A DNA stretch of 64,000 bases, taken from contig JAEZKC010000102.1 of NCBI GenBank assembly GCA_023436205.1, positions 1-64,000 of the forward strand. Direction: 5' to 3'. The notes under the pieces were generated by a model that saw nothing but the letters and a program-made list of their open reading frames with translations, ran no database searches and was not told where the DNA came from. Of this stretch, positions 43,272-51,821 are shown piece after piece. Position numbers and translations under genes: made by a program. Position 1 is the stretch's first letter; every line of letters begins with the position of its first letter. Source of the DNA: Fibrobacterota bacterium. GTDB lineage: Bacteria; Fibrobacterota; Chitinivibrionia; Chitinivibrionales; Chitinispirillaceae.

Positions 43272-43813
43272 ATATCATTGCCGCCATGCAGAAGATTGTT
43301 GCCCCACTGGACAGACGCATTAAGCTTATGGTATCAAAGGCTATAATCACCATCATCGATGATGCAGCAAAGATGCAGCGTGCCCAGGTGAAGCTTCTGG
43401 ATGGTGAGGTATCTGAGCTTGAGCGGATCCAAGATTACGGTATTACATCGAGGCCACCGAAGGGATCTGAGGCGGTAGCGGTATTTGTTGGCGGCAACCG
43501 GGATCATGGAGTAGTGCTGAGAGTGGACAATAGAGAGTACAGATTGAAGTTGCCCAAAGAAGGCGATGTGGCGCTGTATGATATGGAGGGGAATAAAGTT
43601 GTATTGAGTCCGAGTGAGAAGAGGATCGAGATCAGTTCGACAAATGAAGTGGTTGTCAAAGCAAAAAAGGCTGTCGTAGAATCCGATGAAATATTTCTTG
43701 GTGAGGAGGTATTGTCAGAACTGGGCGGCGGAGTGTTGACAAAAAATTGTCTCAACCCGGTAACCGGTGCCCCTCATCCAATGGTTTCGAGCTCTGTGAA
43801 AGCTAAATTATGA
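43268..43813 (+). CDS. Baseplate spike/assembly protein (Mu gp45, gpV-like)
   Basis: A 181-residue protein of the Phage_base_V family: helical start, an OB-like core (QRAQVKLLDGEVSELERIQD, GSEAVAVFVGG) and repetitive strands at the C-terminus (GNKVVLSPSEKRIEISSTNE) forming the membrane-piercing needle. ATGA overlap with the hub gene. Confidence 0.8.
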   Translation: MNIIAAMQKIVAPLDRRIKLMVSKAIITIIDDAAKMQRAQVKLLDGEVSELERIQDYGITSRPPKGSEAVAVFVGGNRDHGVVLRVDNREYRLKLPKEGDVALYDMEGNKVVLSPSEKRIEISSTNEVVVKAKKAVVESDEIFLGEEVLSELGGGVLTKNCLNPVTGAPHPMVSSSVKAKL

Positions 43814-44349
43814 GCGTTGCTGAAGTAAAACAGAGGGTTCATACGGGACTCAGGGCACTGGGTTGCGTTCCCCCCACCCCAGAGCATCCGGATGTCGGAC
43901 TTATTTTTCCCATCGGTGATGTGATAGTGGAAGAGCTTTTCAGCGCTTCGACAGATGAACCTGTCATCAAGGCTTTTTTTGATCCTACAGGAGGACTCCC
44001 CGAGTCTCCAGCAGTGGGTGATCGCTTTATCGCAACCGCTACTGCAAACGGATGGACAGTAAAGAACAGCTATGAATGGCTTGGTGATGTTGATGGATGG
44101 TCTGAGATTACCTACAGAATAGGGAAAATTGTTTATGTAGCATCAGAGGATGAGTGGTACGGGGCAGGTGCTTCCGGTTGGCGGGTAATGGGTGAAGCCA
44201 TAGCCGTAACCGGAATAACCCCTATAGGACCAAACAGCAGATTACGTGAAATACCTTCTGGTGAATCAGAGAGTGGACTGATAGAAGTGTGGGTTGAAAT
44301 TACAAACGATGGAGGTTCAAATTGGAAAATCGCAGGTCAGCTTTACTAA
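43810..44349 (+). CDS. Hypothetical tail protein
   Basis: A 179-residue protein, not recognised with certainty. A segment AVGDRFIATATANGWTVKNS then WSEITYRIGKIVYVASEDEW resembles DUF2793, a domain found on phage tail structures that may bind sugar. It precedes the large fibre gene. Confidence 0.5.
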   Translation: MSVAEVKQRVHTGLRALGCVPPTPEHPDVGLIFPIGDVIVEELFSASTDEPVIKAFFDPTGGLPESPAVGDRFIATATANGWTVKNSYEWLGDVDGWSEITYRIGKIVYVASEDEWYGAGASGWRVMGEAIAVTGITPIGPNSRLREIPSGESESGLIEVWVEITNDGGSNWKIAGQLY

Positions 44350-47204
44350 TTGTTCTGTTTTTTATCTTATCAATAAGTGTCTATGGAGATCAGCGGGTCA
44401 TAGGAAATCTGAATGTGACCGGCGGCGCCTCCATTGCAAACACCCCCAAGAATTCAGGAAAACCGGATTCGCTTATCATCAAGAAATCTGATAAGTACCT
44501 GGGGACATATCCAACTGACAGTTTACTGGACAGGTCAAAACACACAGGCATTCAAGCAATAAGCACAGTAGACGGGTTGCAAACCGCTCTCAATGGAAAA
44601 CAGAGCACTATTTTCGGCATATCGAATCGTCTACTAAGGTTTAATAGTTTAGGCGGTATCTCTTCCAGTATTATTCGGGAAACGGATGTAGGTTTGGTGA
44701 GTGTGGGAGAGGATCATTCCTGGGGGACTCTGCAGGTCCTTTCTCCTGCCGATGGAACTGCCGTTAATTTACACTCCAATGCTAACAATTTTTCCAAGAT
44801 TGTTTTTTCCAGAACAGCCGATCCTTCTTCTTCATCTACTTGGATCGCTGGTAACGGTGAGAATACAGGCGCTTTTTTGTCCTTCTGGGTCGGTGGCGAA
44901 AGGCTAAACCTAGATGTTAATGGTGCAACAGTAACAGGTGACGTTTCGGTGAGCGGAGGAATAAAAGAGGGCGGGGTGCTTCTCTCTAATAAGTACTTGC
45001 AAAGCTATACAGAAAGCGACCCCAGCGTCCCCGCGCACGTAAAGAGCATAACCACAACTGAAAAAGCGAATTGGAATACGGCGTACAGTTGGGGTAATCA
45101 TGCCGGGCTCTATGCTCCTTCAGCTCATGTGGGCGCCACAGGCTCGGCTCACGGGGTAGCCACTACCTCCGTAAATGGGTTTATGTCCTCGACGGACAAA
45201 ACAAAACTTGACGGGGTGGCGGCGAACGCAAATAATTATGTGCACCCAACAACAGCCGGAAATAAACACGTACCGACCGGAGGGTCTACTGGACAGCTTT
45301 TGCAGTACTCAGGTTCAAGTGGTACGGCTCAATGGTGGACGCCTAATTTTTTGACAGGCAACCAAAATATCACTCTAGGCGGTGTGGTAACTGGTTCGGG
45401 GTCGACGGCGATTTCTACCAGTATTGCAGACGGAGCTTTGTCGATTGCTAAAACTAGCGGTTTGCAGACAGCGCTGGATGGGAAGGTTAATTCAAGCGGA
45501 CAAACCACAGTGACTGGGCCGATTTACCTTAATTATGCGCCCTATCAGTCGATAACGCTGGACCCGGAGAACAACAGAATAAGCGGGGGCCAAGGTTTAC
45601 ATATAGATGGGTTATATTTAGGCGCAAATACATTTTTTGAGCCCGGCGCACCACCTTATGCTAACTACCCGGACGCTCTTGCATGTGAGCCGCTAGTAGC
45701 GCAGAGTTATCCATGGAGGGGGCCGGTTAAAATGTCATGGACCGATTTCAAAACAGCTTTAGGCATTACCGCTTCAGATGTAGGAGCACAACCCACAATT
45801 ACAGGCCTCACGGCAGGTTATCACCCGTACTGGAATGGTTCTTCTTTTGTAAATGGCCCGGTACAAACAGACGGCACTAATATTACATCTGCTGTAAAAA
45901 TTTTGAGTGGCGCTAGTCCACAATTTACAATACAAAATGCTCCCGACCGTACAAACTGGGAACTGAGGGCAGGGAGCAGTAATGATTTTGTGATACGGCA
46001 GGACGGGACAACAGTATTGAGATTTGAGACAAACGGAGATGTCCGTACATTCTATAACATGGGAGTAAATACAGCTCCGATTTCTGGTCAAGCTCTGACC
46101 GTTGGCGGATCGGGTAACACATACGCTGGGATAAATACGTCCGGTAGCACAGCTCTAAGCGGTTTGAGGTTGCAGCATTTAGGGGTTGACAGATGGTTGA
46201 TTGGTAATCGTAGTGCAGATAATCACAGACTGTACGTCTCAGCGTCTCCTGCTACCACAAGCGGTGGCGACGTTGCAACCGCCGCTGCCATGCACATTGA
46301 TCAGGATAAGAGCATCAAAACGTACGGTATCGCTGGTATTAATACGAACCCCGTTTCCGGTATAGCCCTCGCGGTAAACGCTCCTACGGTAGCGGGAGGG
46401 GAAGCCGTAGCAGGATTTTTTAGGCAAACCAGTTCAGATGCAGGCGCTTCAGTTTCTTTGTTTCTATCCCCTACAGGGTCCAGCAGTAGAGCTGCTAAAA
46501 TACTCGCTACTGGTAACGGAAGTGCCGCAGGAAATGGAACCTCAATCTCGCTATTTACAAATCCAAATGGCGGGGCTCCCATTGAAAGATTTAAAATAGA
46601 CCCAACAGGAGAAGCAGCGTTTAATACTGCTCCAGTTTCCGGGCAAACTCTGACCGTTGGCGGTAACGCAACGGTAACGGGAGATCTAACCGTAAGCTCC
46701 GGGAAGCGTGTTCAGACAGAGGAAATAGGTGTCAACTCCTCTGTCGCATTCGTAAAGAGCGTTTATTCTAACCCCATAGGTATAGGCTCGACATTTGAGA
46801 TTCAGCACGGGAAATCGACCGCGAACAACGTATACCACACGTTTTGGACTCGCGCAGGGGCGGGAACAACATTTGAAGAGCTAGCCATGACGATAACGGG
46901 CGGACAGGTTACCCCCGAAAAATTAAGCGTAGGTAGTGGGGGAACGGTAATGACCAAGATTTACAAACTAACCGGAAATCTAAATCAGTATGGAATGGCC
47001 GTTATAAATCTGGGTAGCGGTAAGGGGCTTAAGAGTTGCGTCATGAGTGCAAAGGTCAAGTCTACCGCAGGGCGTTATTTATCGCTAGGCCCAGCTGTGT
47101 ACACAGATATCTATAACAACGATTTGACATTATATACAAGCGCTTTTGGCGGGCAGACGTTTGACGCTACGAGCACTTATGAAATATGGGTGCTGGAGTC
47201 GTAG
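44322..47204 (+). CDS. Large tail fibre with N-terminal signal-peptide-like segment
   Basis: A 960-residue fibre inserted between gpV and gp46, an unusual position for a fibre. It starts at TTG with GGAGG seven bases upstream and opens with a hydrophobic segment (SALLIVLFFILSISVYG) like a signal peptide. The middle has typical fibre repeats (YSWGNHAGLYAPSAHVGATG; GVAANANNYVHP) and the C-terminal half has repeats of the NTAPVSGQALTVGG type. Lower GC and different codon use than flanking tail genes; probably a recent acquisition that switches host range. Confidence 0.7.
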   Translation: MENRRSALLIVLFFILSISVYGDQRVIGNLNVTGGASIANTPKNSGKPDSLIIKKSDKYLGTYPTDSLLDRSKHTGIQAISTVDGLQTALNGKQSTIFGISNRLLRFNSLGGISSSIIRETDVGLVSVGEDHSWGTLQVLSPADGTAVNLHSNANNFSKIVFSRTADPSSSSTWIAGNGENTGAFLSFWVGGERLNLDVNGATVTGDVSVSGGIKEGGVLLSNKYLQSYTESDPSVPAHVKSITTTEKANWNTAYSWGNHAGLYAPSAHVGATGSAHGVATTSVNGFMSSTDKTKLDGVAANANNYVHPTTAGNKHVPTGGSTGQLLQYSGSSGTAQWWTPNFLTGNQNITLGGVVTGSGSTAISTSIADGALSIAKTSGLQTALDGKVNSSGQTTVTGPIYLNYAPYQSITLDPENNRISGGQGLHIDGLYLGANTFFEPGAPPYANYPDALACEPLVAQSYPWRGPVKMSWTDFKTALGITASDVGAQPTITGLTAGYHPYWNGSSFVNGPVQTDGTNITSAVKILSGASPQFTIQNAPDRTNWELRAGSSNDFVIRQDGTTVLRFETNGDVRTFYNMGVNTAPISGQALTVGGSGNTYAGINTSGSTALSGLRLQHLGVDRWLIGNRSADNHRLYVSASPATTSGGDVATAAAMHIDQDKSIKTYGIAGINTNPVSGIALAVNAPTVAGGEAVAGFFRQTSSDAGASVSLFLSPTGSSSRAAKILATGNGSAAGNGTSISLFTNPNGGAPIERFKIDPTGEAAFNTAPVSGQTLTVGGNATVTGDLTVSSGKRVQTEEIGVNSSVAFVKSVYSNPIGIGSTFEIQHGKSTANNVYHTFWTRAGAGTTFEELAMTITGGQVTPEKLSVGSGGTVMTKIYKLTGNLNQYGMAVINLGSGKGLKSCVMSAKVKSTAGRYLSLGPAVYTDIYNNDLTLYTSAFGGQTFDATSTYEIWVLES

Positions 47205-47261
47205 GAGAACAGTAAGGCTAATATGATGGGAATCTTGTGACAGAAACTATTTAGGGGAACT

Positions 47262-47711
47262 ATGGATATCCTTCTTACCTTTCAAAACAACTCCGGAGAT
47301 CTCCTTATCAGTGACAATGACCTTGCCACTGATGGCGGCCTTCAGACGGCAGTATTTATCTCCCTTTTTACTGATCGTCGGTCAGACAGGCAGGGAGAGC
47401 AGCGGGGATACTGGGCTGACGGGATTACCAGTGATGATCAGGAGCAGTGGGGATCGCTACTGTGGACACTGGAGAATAAACCGATCACTGCCACTCTGCT
47501 GCTGCAGATGGAACAGTACTGCAATGCAGCCCTGGAGTGGATGAAGACCGATGGTGTGGCATCGAGCGTGTCGACCAGTGCAACCAGAACCGGTTCTGAG
47601 GATATCAAGATCGATGTGATCATCACCAGACCTCAATCTGATCCTCATCGATACTCGTACCTGTGGAATTCTCAACTGGGCATAAAGGAGCTGGTAAATG
47701 GCGCTTACTAA
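47262..47711 (+). CDS. Baseplate protein (Mu gp46-like)
   Basis: A 149-residue protein of the gp46 family: LTFQNNSGDLLISDNDLATD near the start and RRSDRQGEQRGYWADGI. It follows the fibre insertion and precedes gpJ in the normal Mu order. Confidence 0.75.
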   Translation: MDILLTFQNNSGDLLISDNDLATDGGLQTAVFISLFTDRRSDRQGEQRGYWADGITSDDQEQWGSLLWTLENKPITATLLLQMEQYCNAALEWMKTDGVASSVSTSATRTGSEDIKIDVIITRPQSDPHRYSYLWNSQLGIKELVNGAY

Positions 47712-48786
47712 GCCAACGATTCAGGAATTGACGGAACGTATTCAGGCAGACATGGTTTCACGATTGTCTGTCAATGCAGTACTCAGGAGATCAATCATTC
47801 GGGTGATCGCCAGGTGCTTTGCCGGGGCAGTCTATCTGCTGTACGGGCTGGTGTTTGAGTTATCACGTCAGAGATTCACCAAGTACGCCACAGGCAGCTA
47901 TCTCGATGATGATGGTGAAGAGTGGGGTGTGGTGCGGAAAAGTGCCACGTTTGCATCGGGACCGGTGACTTTTACAGGAGATAACGGAGCAGTAGTTCCT
48001 GCAGGGTGGATTGTGGCCAATGCAGACAGAGATCAGTTTGCAGTTGATGCAGATATCACCATAACAGGCGGAATCGGTACCGGAACCGTTACCGCACTTG
48101 AACCCGGAAGCAACAGTAACACACCTGAGGGATCTGCCATTGAGCTCGTGAGCCCCATAGCCGGGGTGGAATCTGATGCAGTGGTCGCCTCCGGAGGAAT
48201 TACCGGCGGCACGGATCTGGAGTCGGATGACTCGCTGAGAGATCGCATTCTTTCAAAAAAGCGGCAGCAGGGACTGGGCGGAAATGAGAATGACTGGATT
48301 GTCTGGACAAAGAACTATCAGGGGCTGCAGATCACCCGGGTATGGGTGTTCCCTCAGTACGCGGGCGCCAGGACAGTGGGAATTTTCTTCACGCTTGATA
48401 CTCTTCCCGTGATCATTCCCACTCAAACCGATATCGATGCTGTAAAGGCGTACCTTGACAGCTTTCGCCCGGTGGGGTGTATTCCCGTCGTGTATGCACC
48501 AGTACCGGCCACAGTGACCTTCAGCATTGCATTAAACCCGAACAGCACCACAGTGAGAGACGCAGTGACAGCTGCACTGCAGGAGCTCTTCTTAAGGGCA
48601 GCAGCTGTTGGAGGTACAATACCGATATCGCACGTTAGAGAGGCTATTTCCACAGCTGCCGGAGAGCTTGACAATGCCATTACATCTGTCACTATATCAG
48701 GTGTATCGGGAGATCCCAGAGATATTACTGTGGCCCCCGGGTATCTTCCGGTGCTGGGCCAGACCACGTTCACCACGAAAGCATAA
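47698..48786 (+). CDS. Baseplate assembly protein J (gp47-like)
   Basis: A 362-residue baseplate wedge protein. Family pattern: GYWxDD-like YLDDDGEEWGVVRK, then GGTDLESDDSLRDRILSKK and the C-terminal FSIALNPNSTTVRDAVTAAL. Overlaps gp46 by 14 bp. Confidence 0.85.
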   Translation: MALTKPTIQELTERIQADMVSRLSVNAVLRRSIIRVIARCFAGAVYLLYGLVFELSRQRFTKYATGSYLDDDGEEWGVVRKSATFASGPVTFTGDNGAVVPAGWIVANADRDQFAVDADITITGGIGTGTVTALEPGSNSNTPEGSAIELVSPIAGVESDAVVASGGITGGTDLESDDSLRDRILSKKRQQGLGGNENDWIVWTKNYQGLQITRVWVFPQYAGARTVGIFFTLDTLPVIIPTQTDIDAVKAYLDSFRPVGCIPVVYAPVPATVTFSIALNPNSTTVRDAVTAALQELFLRAAAVGGTIPISHVREAISTAAGELDNAITSVTISGVSGDPRDITVAPGYLPVLGQTTFTTKA

Positions 48787-48788
48787 TC

Positions 48789-49355
48789 ATGGGCGCCAGA
48801 TTCACTATTCAGAATTATATCGACATGCTGGTGTCGCTTCTTCCTCCAGGAAAAGCGTGGTCAAGAGAATCGGAATCGGTACTCTACAAGCTGCTCTCAG
48901 GGTTTGCACCGGAACTCGTGAGGATTGAAGAGCAGGCGCGGAAGCTTATCGATGAAGCACGACCTCTTACCGCTACTGAAACCATTGAGGAGTGGGAAGA
49001 GGAGCAGGGTTTTCCTGATACCTATTACGACATTCCAGAAGAGCTCGAAGCCAGGCGCCAGCAGGTTGCAGGGCGGATGTATTTCTCCGGAGAGGAGCGG
49101 ATTCCCAACAAAGCGTTCTGGATCGAACAGGCCCTGCGTTTAGGATATACCATTACCAGCATCGATGATGAGGTTGAGACAGATCCGTTTGAGGTGGGAC
49201 GATCAGCAGTTGGAAACCCTATCGGAGCCGGATTGTGGGAGTCATCGGTCGTACTGTATGTTGACTGCCAGAAAGCTGCCGGGAAAAAGCTTGAGGGCAT
49301 TTTCAACAAGCTCAAGCATTCTCATCTGACATTCGTATACATTTACCTGCAATAA
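48789..49355 (+). CDS. DUF2313 baseplate protein (Mu gp48-like)
   Basis: A 188-residue protein; the segment LLPPGKAWSRESESVLYKLL and RIEEQARKLIDEARPLTATE match the DUF2313/YmfQ family, baseplate wedge parts that connect to tail fibres. Confidence 0.8.
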   Translation: MGARFTIQNYIDMLVSLLPPGKAWSRESESVLYKLLSGFAPELVRIEEQARKLIDEARPLTATETIEEWEEEQGFPDTYYDIPEELEARRQQVAGRMYFSGEERIPNKAFWIEQALRLGYTITSIDDEVETDPFEVGRSAVGNPIGAGLWESSVVLYVDCQKAAGKKLEGIFNKLKHSHLTFVYIYLQ

Positions 49356-49365
49356 AGGAGCGTAC

Positions 49366-50481
49366 ATGCACCGTATAGATCATGAGAGGGCATCACAGGG
49401 AGGGTCGCTGTATCCCTGCACCATTACCGTTAATTCACCGGTGGTGACCGATGTCATGTCAACAGAGCAGTTTTACATCAATGCCCCTGTCAGATTTTCT
49501 TTTACCGGATCAACCGACAAGATGTATAAGATCATTGCGTTGACCGAAACAACGGTGACAGTGGACTCTCCCCTGCCAGCCACCGGCAGCGCACAGATTT
49601 ATGTTGCAGCGAACAGATACACCGAGGGAGATCCGCAGCGGGGCATTGCTCGCACCGTGGTGACTGATTCCTGGGCAAATGCAGTGCAGGAGGAGATCGC
49701 CAATTCGATAGAGCTGGCCACCGCTTTGGATAAGAGCAAACCGTGGCAGATGAGAGACGTGCTCAAGGCCGTTATGCTCAATGAGCTTTCCGGGCTCAAT
49801 GTGCTCGTAACCAATACTGATAGAGTCACCATCTATGATGGAGCATGCCTTGACAGCACCAGACGGACACTCATGATCAAGGACAGTAACATTCCCGTTA
49901 CCAAAACCATGGCAGCATATCAGGCTCAGGGTCAGGGAGGGTTACCTGCTCCATTGACACAGGATGCAGACACATCATACTACCTGTTCATGATCAAACA
50001 TGCTGTCACCGGAGCGGTTGATTTTGGATTCGATACCGCTTCAAACGCATCGAATCTGCTGACTGCCAGCGGGTACCATTACTACAGGTGCATCGATGTG
50101 GTAAAACTGAATTCGGTCACCTCGTTTTACAGGTACGATAAGATCGGTGATGTCAGAGTTGTGGAGGACGGACTGAGTCTGGATCAGGTTGTGATCAGCA
50201 GTGCAACACCTGCAGACTACGATCTCAAAGTCCCGGGGCTTACATCGACAGTTGTGGATGCCTTTCTCACCGTGACAGATGCATCAAACCCGTGGAATCT
50301 GCAGATGTGGCTCAACAGGTCAACCGACACTACCATGTCGGTATCCGGAGCAGCCGGTGAAACAGTGCAGTGCCCGATTCGTTTTTCAGTACGTCCCGGG
50401 GGCAAGGTCCGACTGGCCGCACTGAGCGGATCTCCGACTGTAGACCTGAGAGTTATTTCCTTTACACCTCAAATCCCGTAA
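49366..50481 (+). CDS. Tail fibre/collar-type structural protein
   Basis: A 371-residue protein after gp48 where Mu-type phages carry a fibre. The N-terminal 80 residues (NAPVRFSFTGSTDKMYKIIA) would attach to the baseplate; the rest is strand-rich with no recognised signature. Probably a receptor-binding or fibre-anchor protein. Confidence 0.55.
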   Translation: MHRIDHERASQGGSLYPCTITVNSPVVTDVMSTEQFYINAPVRFSFTGSTDKMYKIIALTETTVTVDSPLPATGSAQIYVAANRYTEGDPQRGIARTVVTDSWANAVQEEIANSIELATALDKSKPWQMRDVLKAVMLNELSGLNVLVTNTDRVTIYDGACLDSTRRTLMIKDSNIPVTKTMAAYQAQGQGGLPAPLTQDADTSYYLFMIKHAVTGAVDFGFDTASNASNLLTASGYHYYRCIDVVKLNSVTSFYRYDKIGDVRVVEDGLSLDQVVISSATPADYDLKVPGLTSTVVDAFLTVTDASNPWNLQMWLNRSTDTTMSVSGAAGETVQCPIRFSVRPGGKVRLAALSGSPTVDLRVISFTPQIP

Positions 50482-50491
50482 GGACAGCCAC

Positions 50492-50833
50492 ATGAACCAT
50501 CTTGAGGAACGTATATCTGCTCAGCGGGAAACCTGCTACCGGATTTGTTCGGGGTTGTGGATCCGCAAACCCTCTATACCCTACATGCTCACCATGCTGA
50601 CTATTGCCTGTGGTGCCATATACGCATTCTGGAGTGTGACGGCTGCATCACAGCAGCGTATCACCACTATCGAGATTCATCAGATTGCAACTGATTCTGC
50701 ACTGGTGTCGCTTCGATCTGCTGTTTACGAACTGAAGAGCGGACTGGAGAACAGCCAGGATCAGGTGGTGCAGGAGCTCAAGGCGCTGCGGAAAGATCTG
50801 AAAATCAGACCAGCGAAAGGTGGAGGCTTATGA
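50492..50833 (+). CDS. Single-pass membrane protein with coiled coil (lysis accessory?)
   Basis: A 113-residue protein. One membrane helix (about residues 30-50, MLTMLTIACGAIYAFWSV), then a coiled-coil-like region (VYELKSGLENSQDQVVQELK). This looks like a spanin-type or holin accessory, but no motif decides it. It overlaps the next gene by 4 bp. Confidence 0.5.
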   Translation: MNHLEERISAQRETCYRICSGLWIRKPSIPYMLTMLTIACGAIYAFWSVTAASQQRITTIEIHQIATDSALVSLRSAVYELKSGLENSQDQVVQELKALRKDLKIRPAKGGGL

Positions 50834-51300
50834 AAAAACTTGCAGTAGTCACGCATGTGGTTTTCATTCCGGAAACGAAGGGTTTGGATCAGAAGGAGGA
50901 CGGTCGCCCCATTTTCGTCCTGGAGGAGCCCTTTCATTTTTGGGTGAACGGGACTCATCATTTTAAAATTCCCAGCGGTTTTCGGTTCGATTATGCAAGC
51001 GTTCCCAGGGGACTGTGGAACCTGTTCCCGCCGTATGACCCTGAATACGCTGCGGCTGCCCTTATCCATGACTGGTGCTATGCCGGGGAGTTTTTCCCGC
51101 GTGATTTCTGCGATGAGCTGTTTCTGGGAGCGATGAAATTCAGAGGTGTGCCAGACTGGAAACGGAATACGATGTATGCAGCTGTGAGGCTTTTCGGGGG
51201 CAAGGCGTACAAGACTCATAAACAGATGACAAAAGAGACAGTGCGAAGGATGTCAGGTTTCAGCGGTGAAAAAAGCCCTCTTTGGAAAAGGTTGTCATAA
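50830..51300 (+). CDS. DUF1353 phage protein
   Basis: A 156-residue protein with the DUF1353 pattern (IPSGFRFDYASVPRGLWNLF, then AALIHDWCYAGEF). The conserved His-Asp pair hints at a metal site. These proteins occur next to phage lysis genes; the function is not settled. Confidence 0.75.
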   Translation: MKKLAVVTHVVFIPETKGLDQKEDGRPIFVLEEPFHFWVNGTHHFKIPSGFRFDYASVPRGLWNLFPPYDPEYAAAALIHDWCYAGEFFPRDFCDELFLGAMKFRGVPDWKRNTMYAAVRLFGGKAYKTHKQMTKETVRRMSGFSGEKSPLWKRLS

Positions 51301-51761
51301 TGGCAAGCAGAGATATGTCAGACTGCGTTCCGGAGCTGCGTGAGAAAGAGCTGCTTATGCGGCAGGCTGCAGCGTTAGTGGGGATACGGTACATCATCAC
51401 CTGCACTGCTCGATCGCACCAGGAGCAGCTGGCGCTGTTCGCTCAGGGAAGAAAACCGGTTGAGGAGGTGAACAGGCTGCGGGTTGCAGTGAAGCTGCCT
51501 CCCATTACCAGGGAAAAGAACCGGGTGGTTACCTGGACTATTGACAGCATGCACATTGTTGGTAACGGGAGAGTACTTTCGAGGGCATTTGATGTGGCGA
51601 TTTTGAAAGAGGGTACGAAAGTACCCCACTGGCAAATAAAGGTGGATACAGACAATGACGGGATTGCGGATTACATGGAGCTGGCCCTCATCGGTCAGGA
51701 TCTGGGACTGAGAGCCGGAGGGCTGTGGAAGACTCCGGATTATCCGCATTTTGAGATTTAG
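51300..51761 (+). CDS. M15-family endolysin (L-Ala-D-Glu peptidase-like)
   Basis: A 153-residue peptidoglycan peptidase. The M15 zinc pattern is visible: DSMHIVGNGRVLSRAFDVAI (H-x6-S/D with Asp), and the final YPHFEI with its His. The ATG at 51300 overlaps the preceding stop (TAATG), with AAAGG upstream; the TTG at 51282 has no site. It would cleave the cross-linking peptide at lysis. Confidence 0.75.
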   Translation: MASRDMSDCVPELREKELLMRQAAALVGIRYIITCTARSHQEQLALFAQGRKPVEEVNRLRVAVKLPPITREKNRVVTWTIDSMHIVGNGRVLSRAFDVAILKEGTKVPHWQIKVDTDNDGIADYMELALIGQDLGLRAGGLWKTPDYPHFEI

Positions 51762-51821
51762 GAATGGGGAGTGATGATGGAGATGAAAATTAAACGGGCG
51801 GAACGGGGGGAGTAGGGGGTT

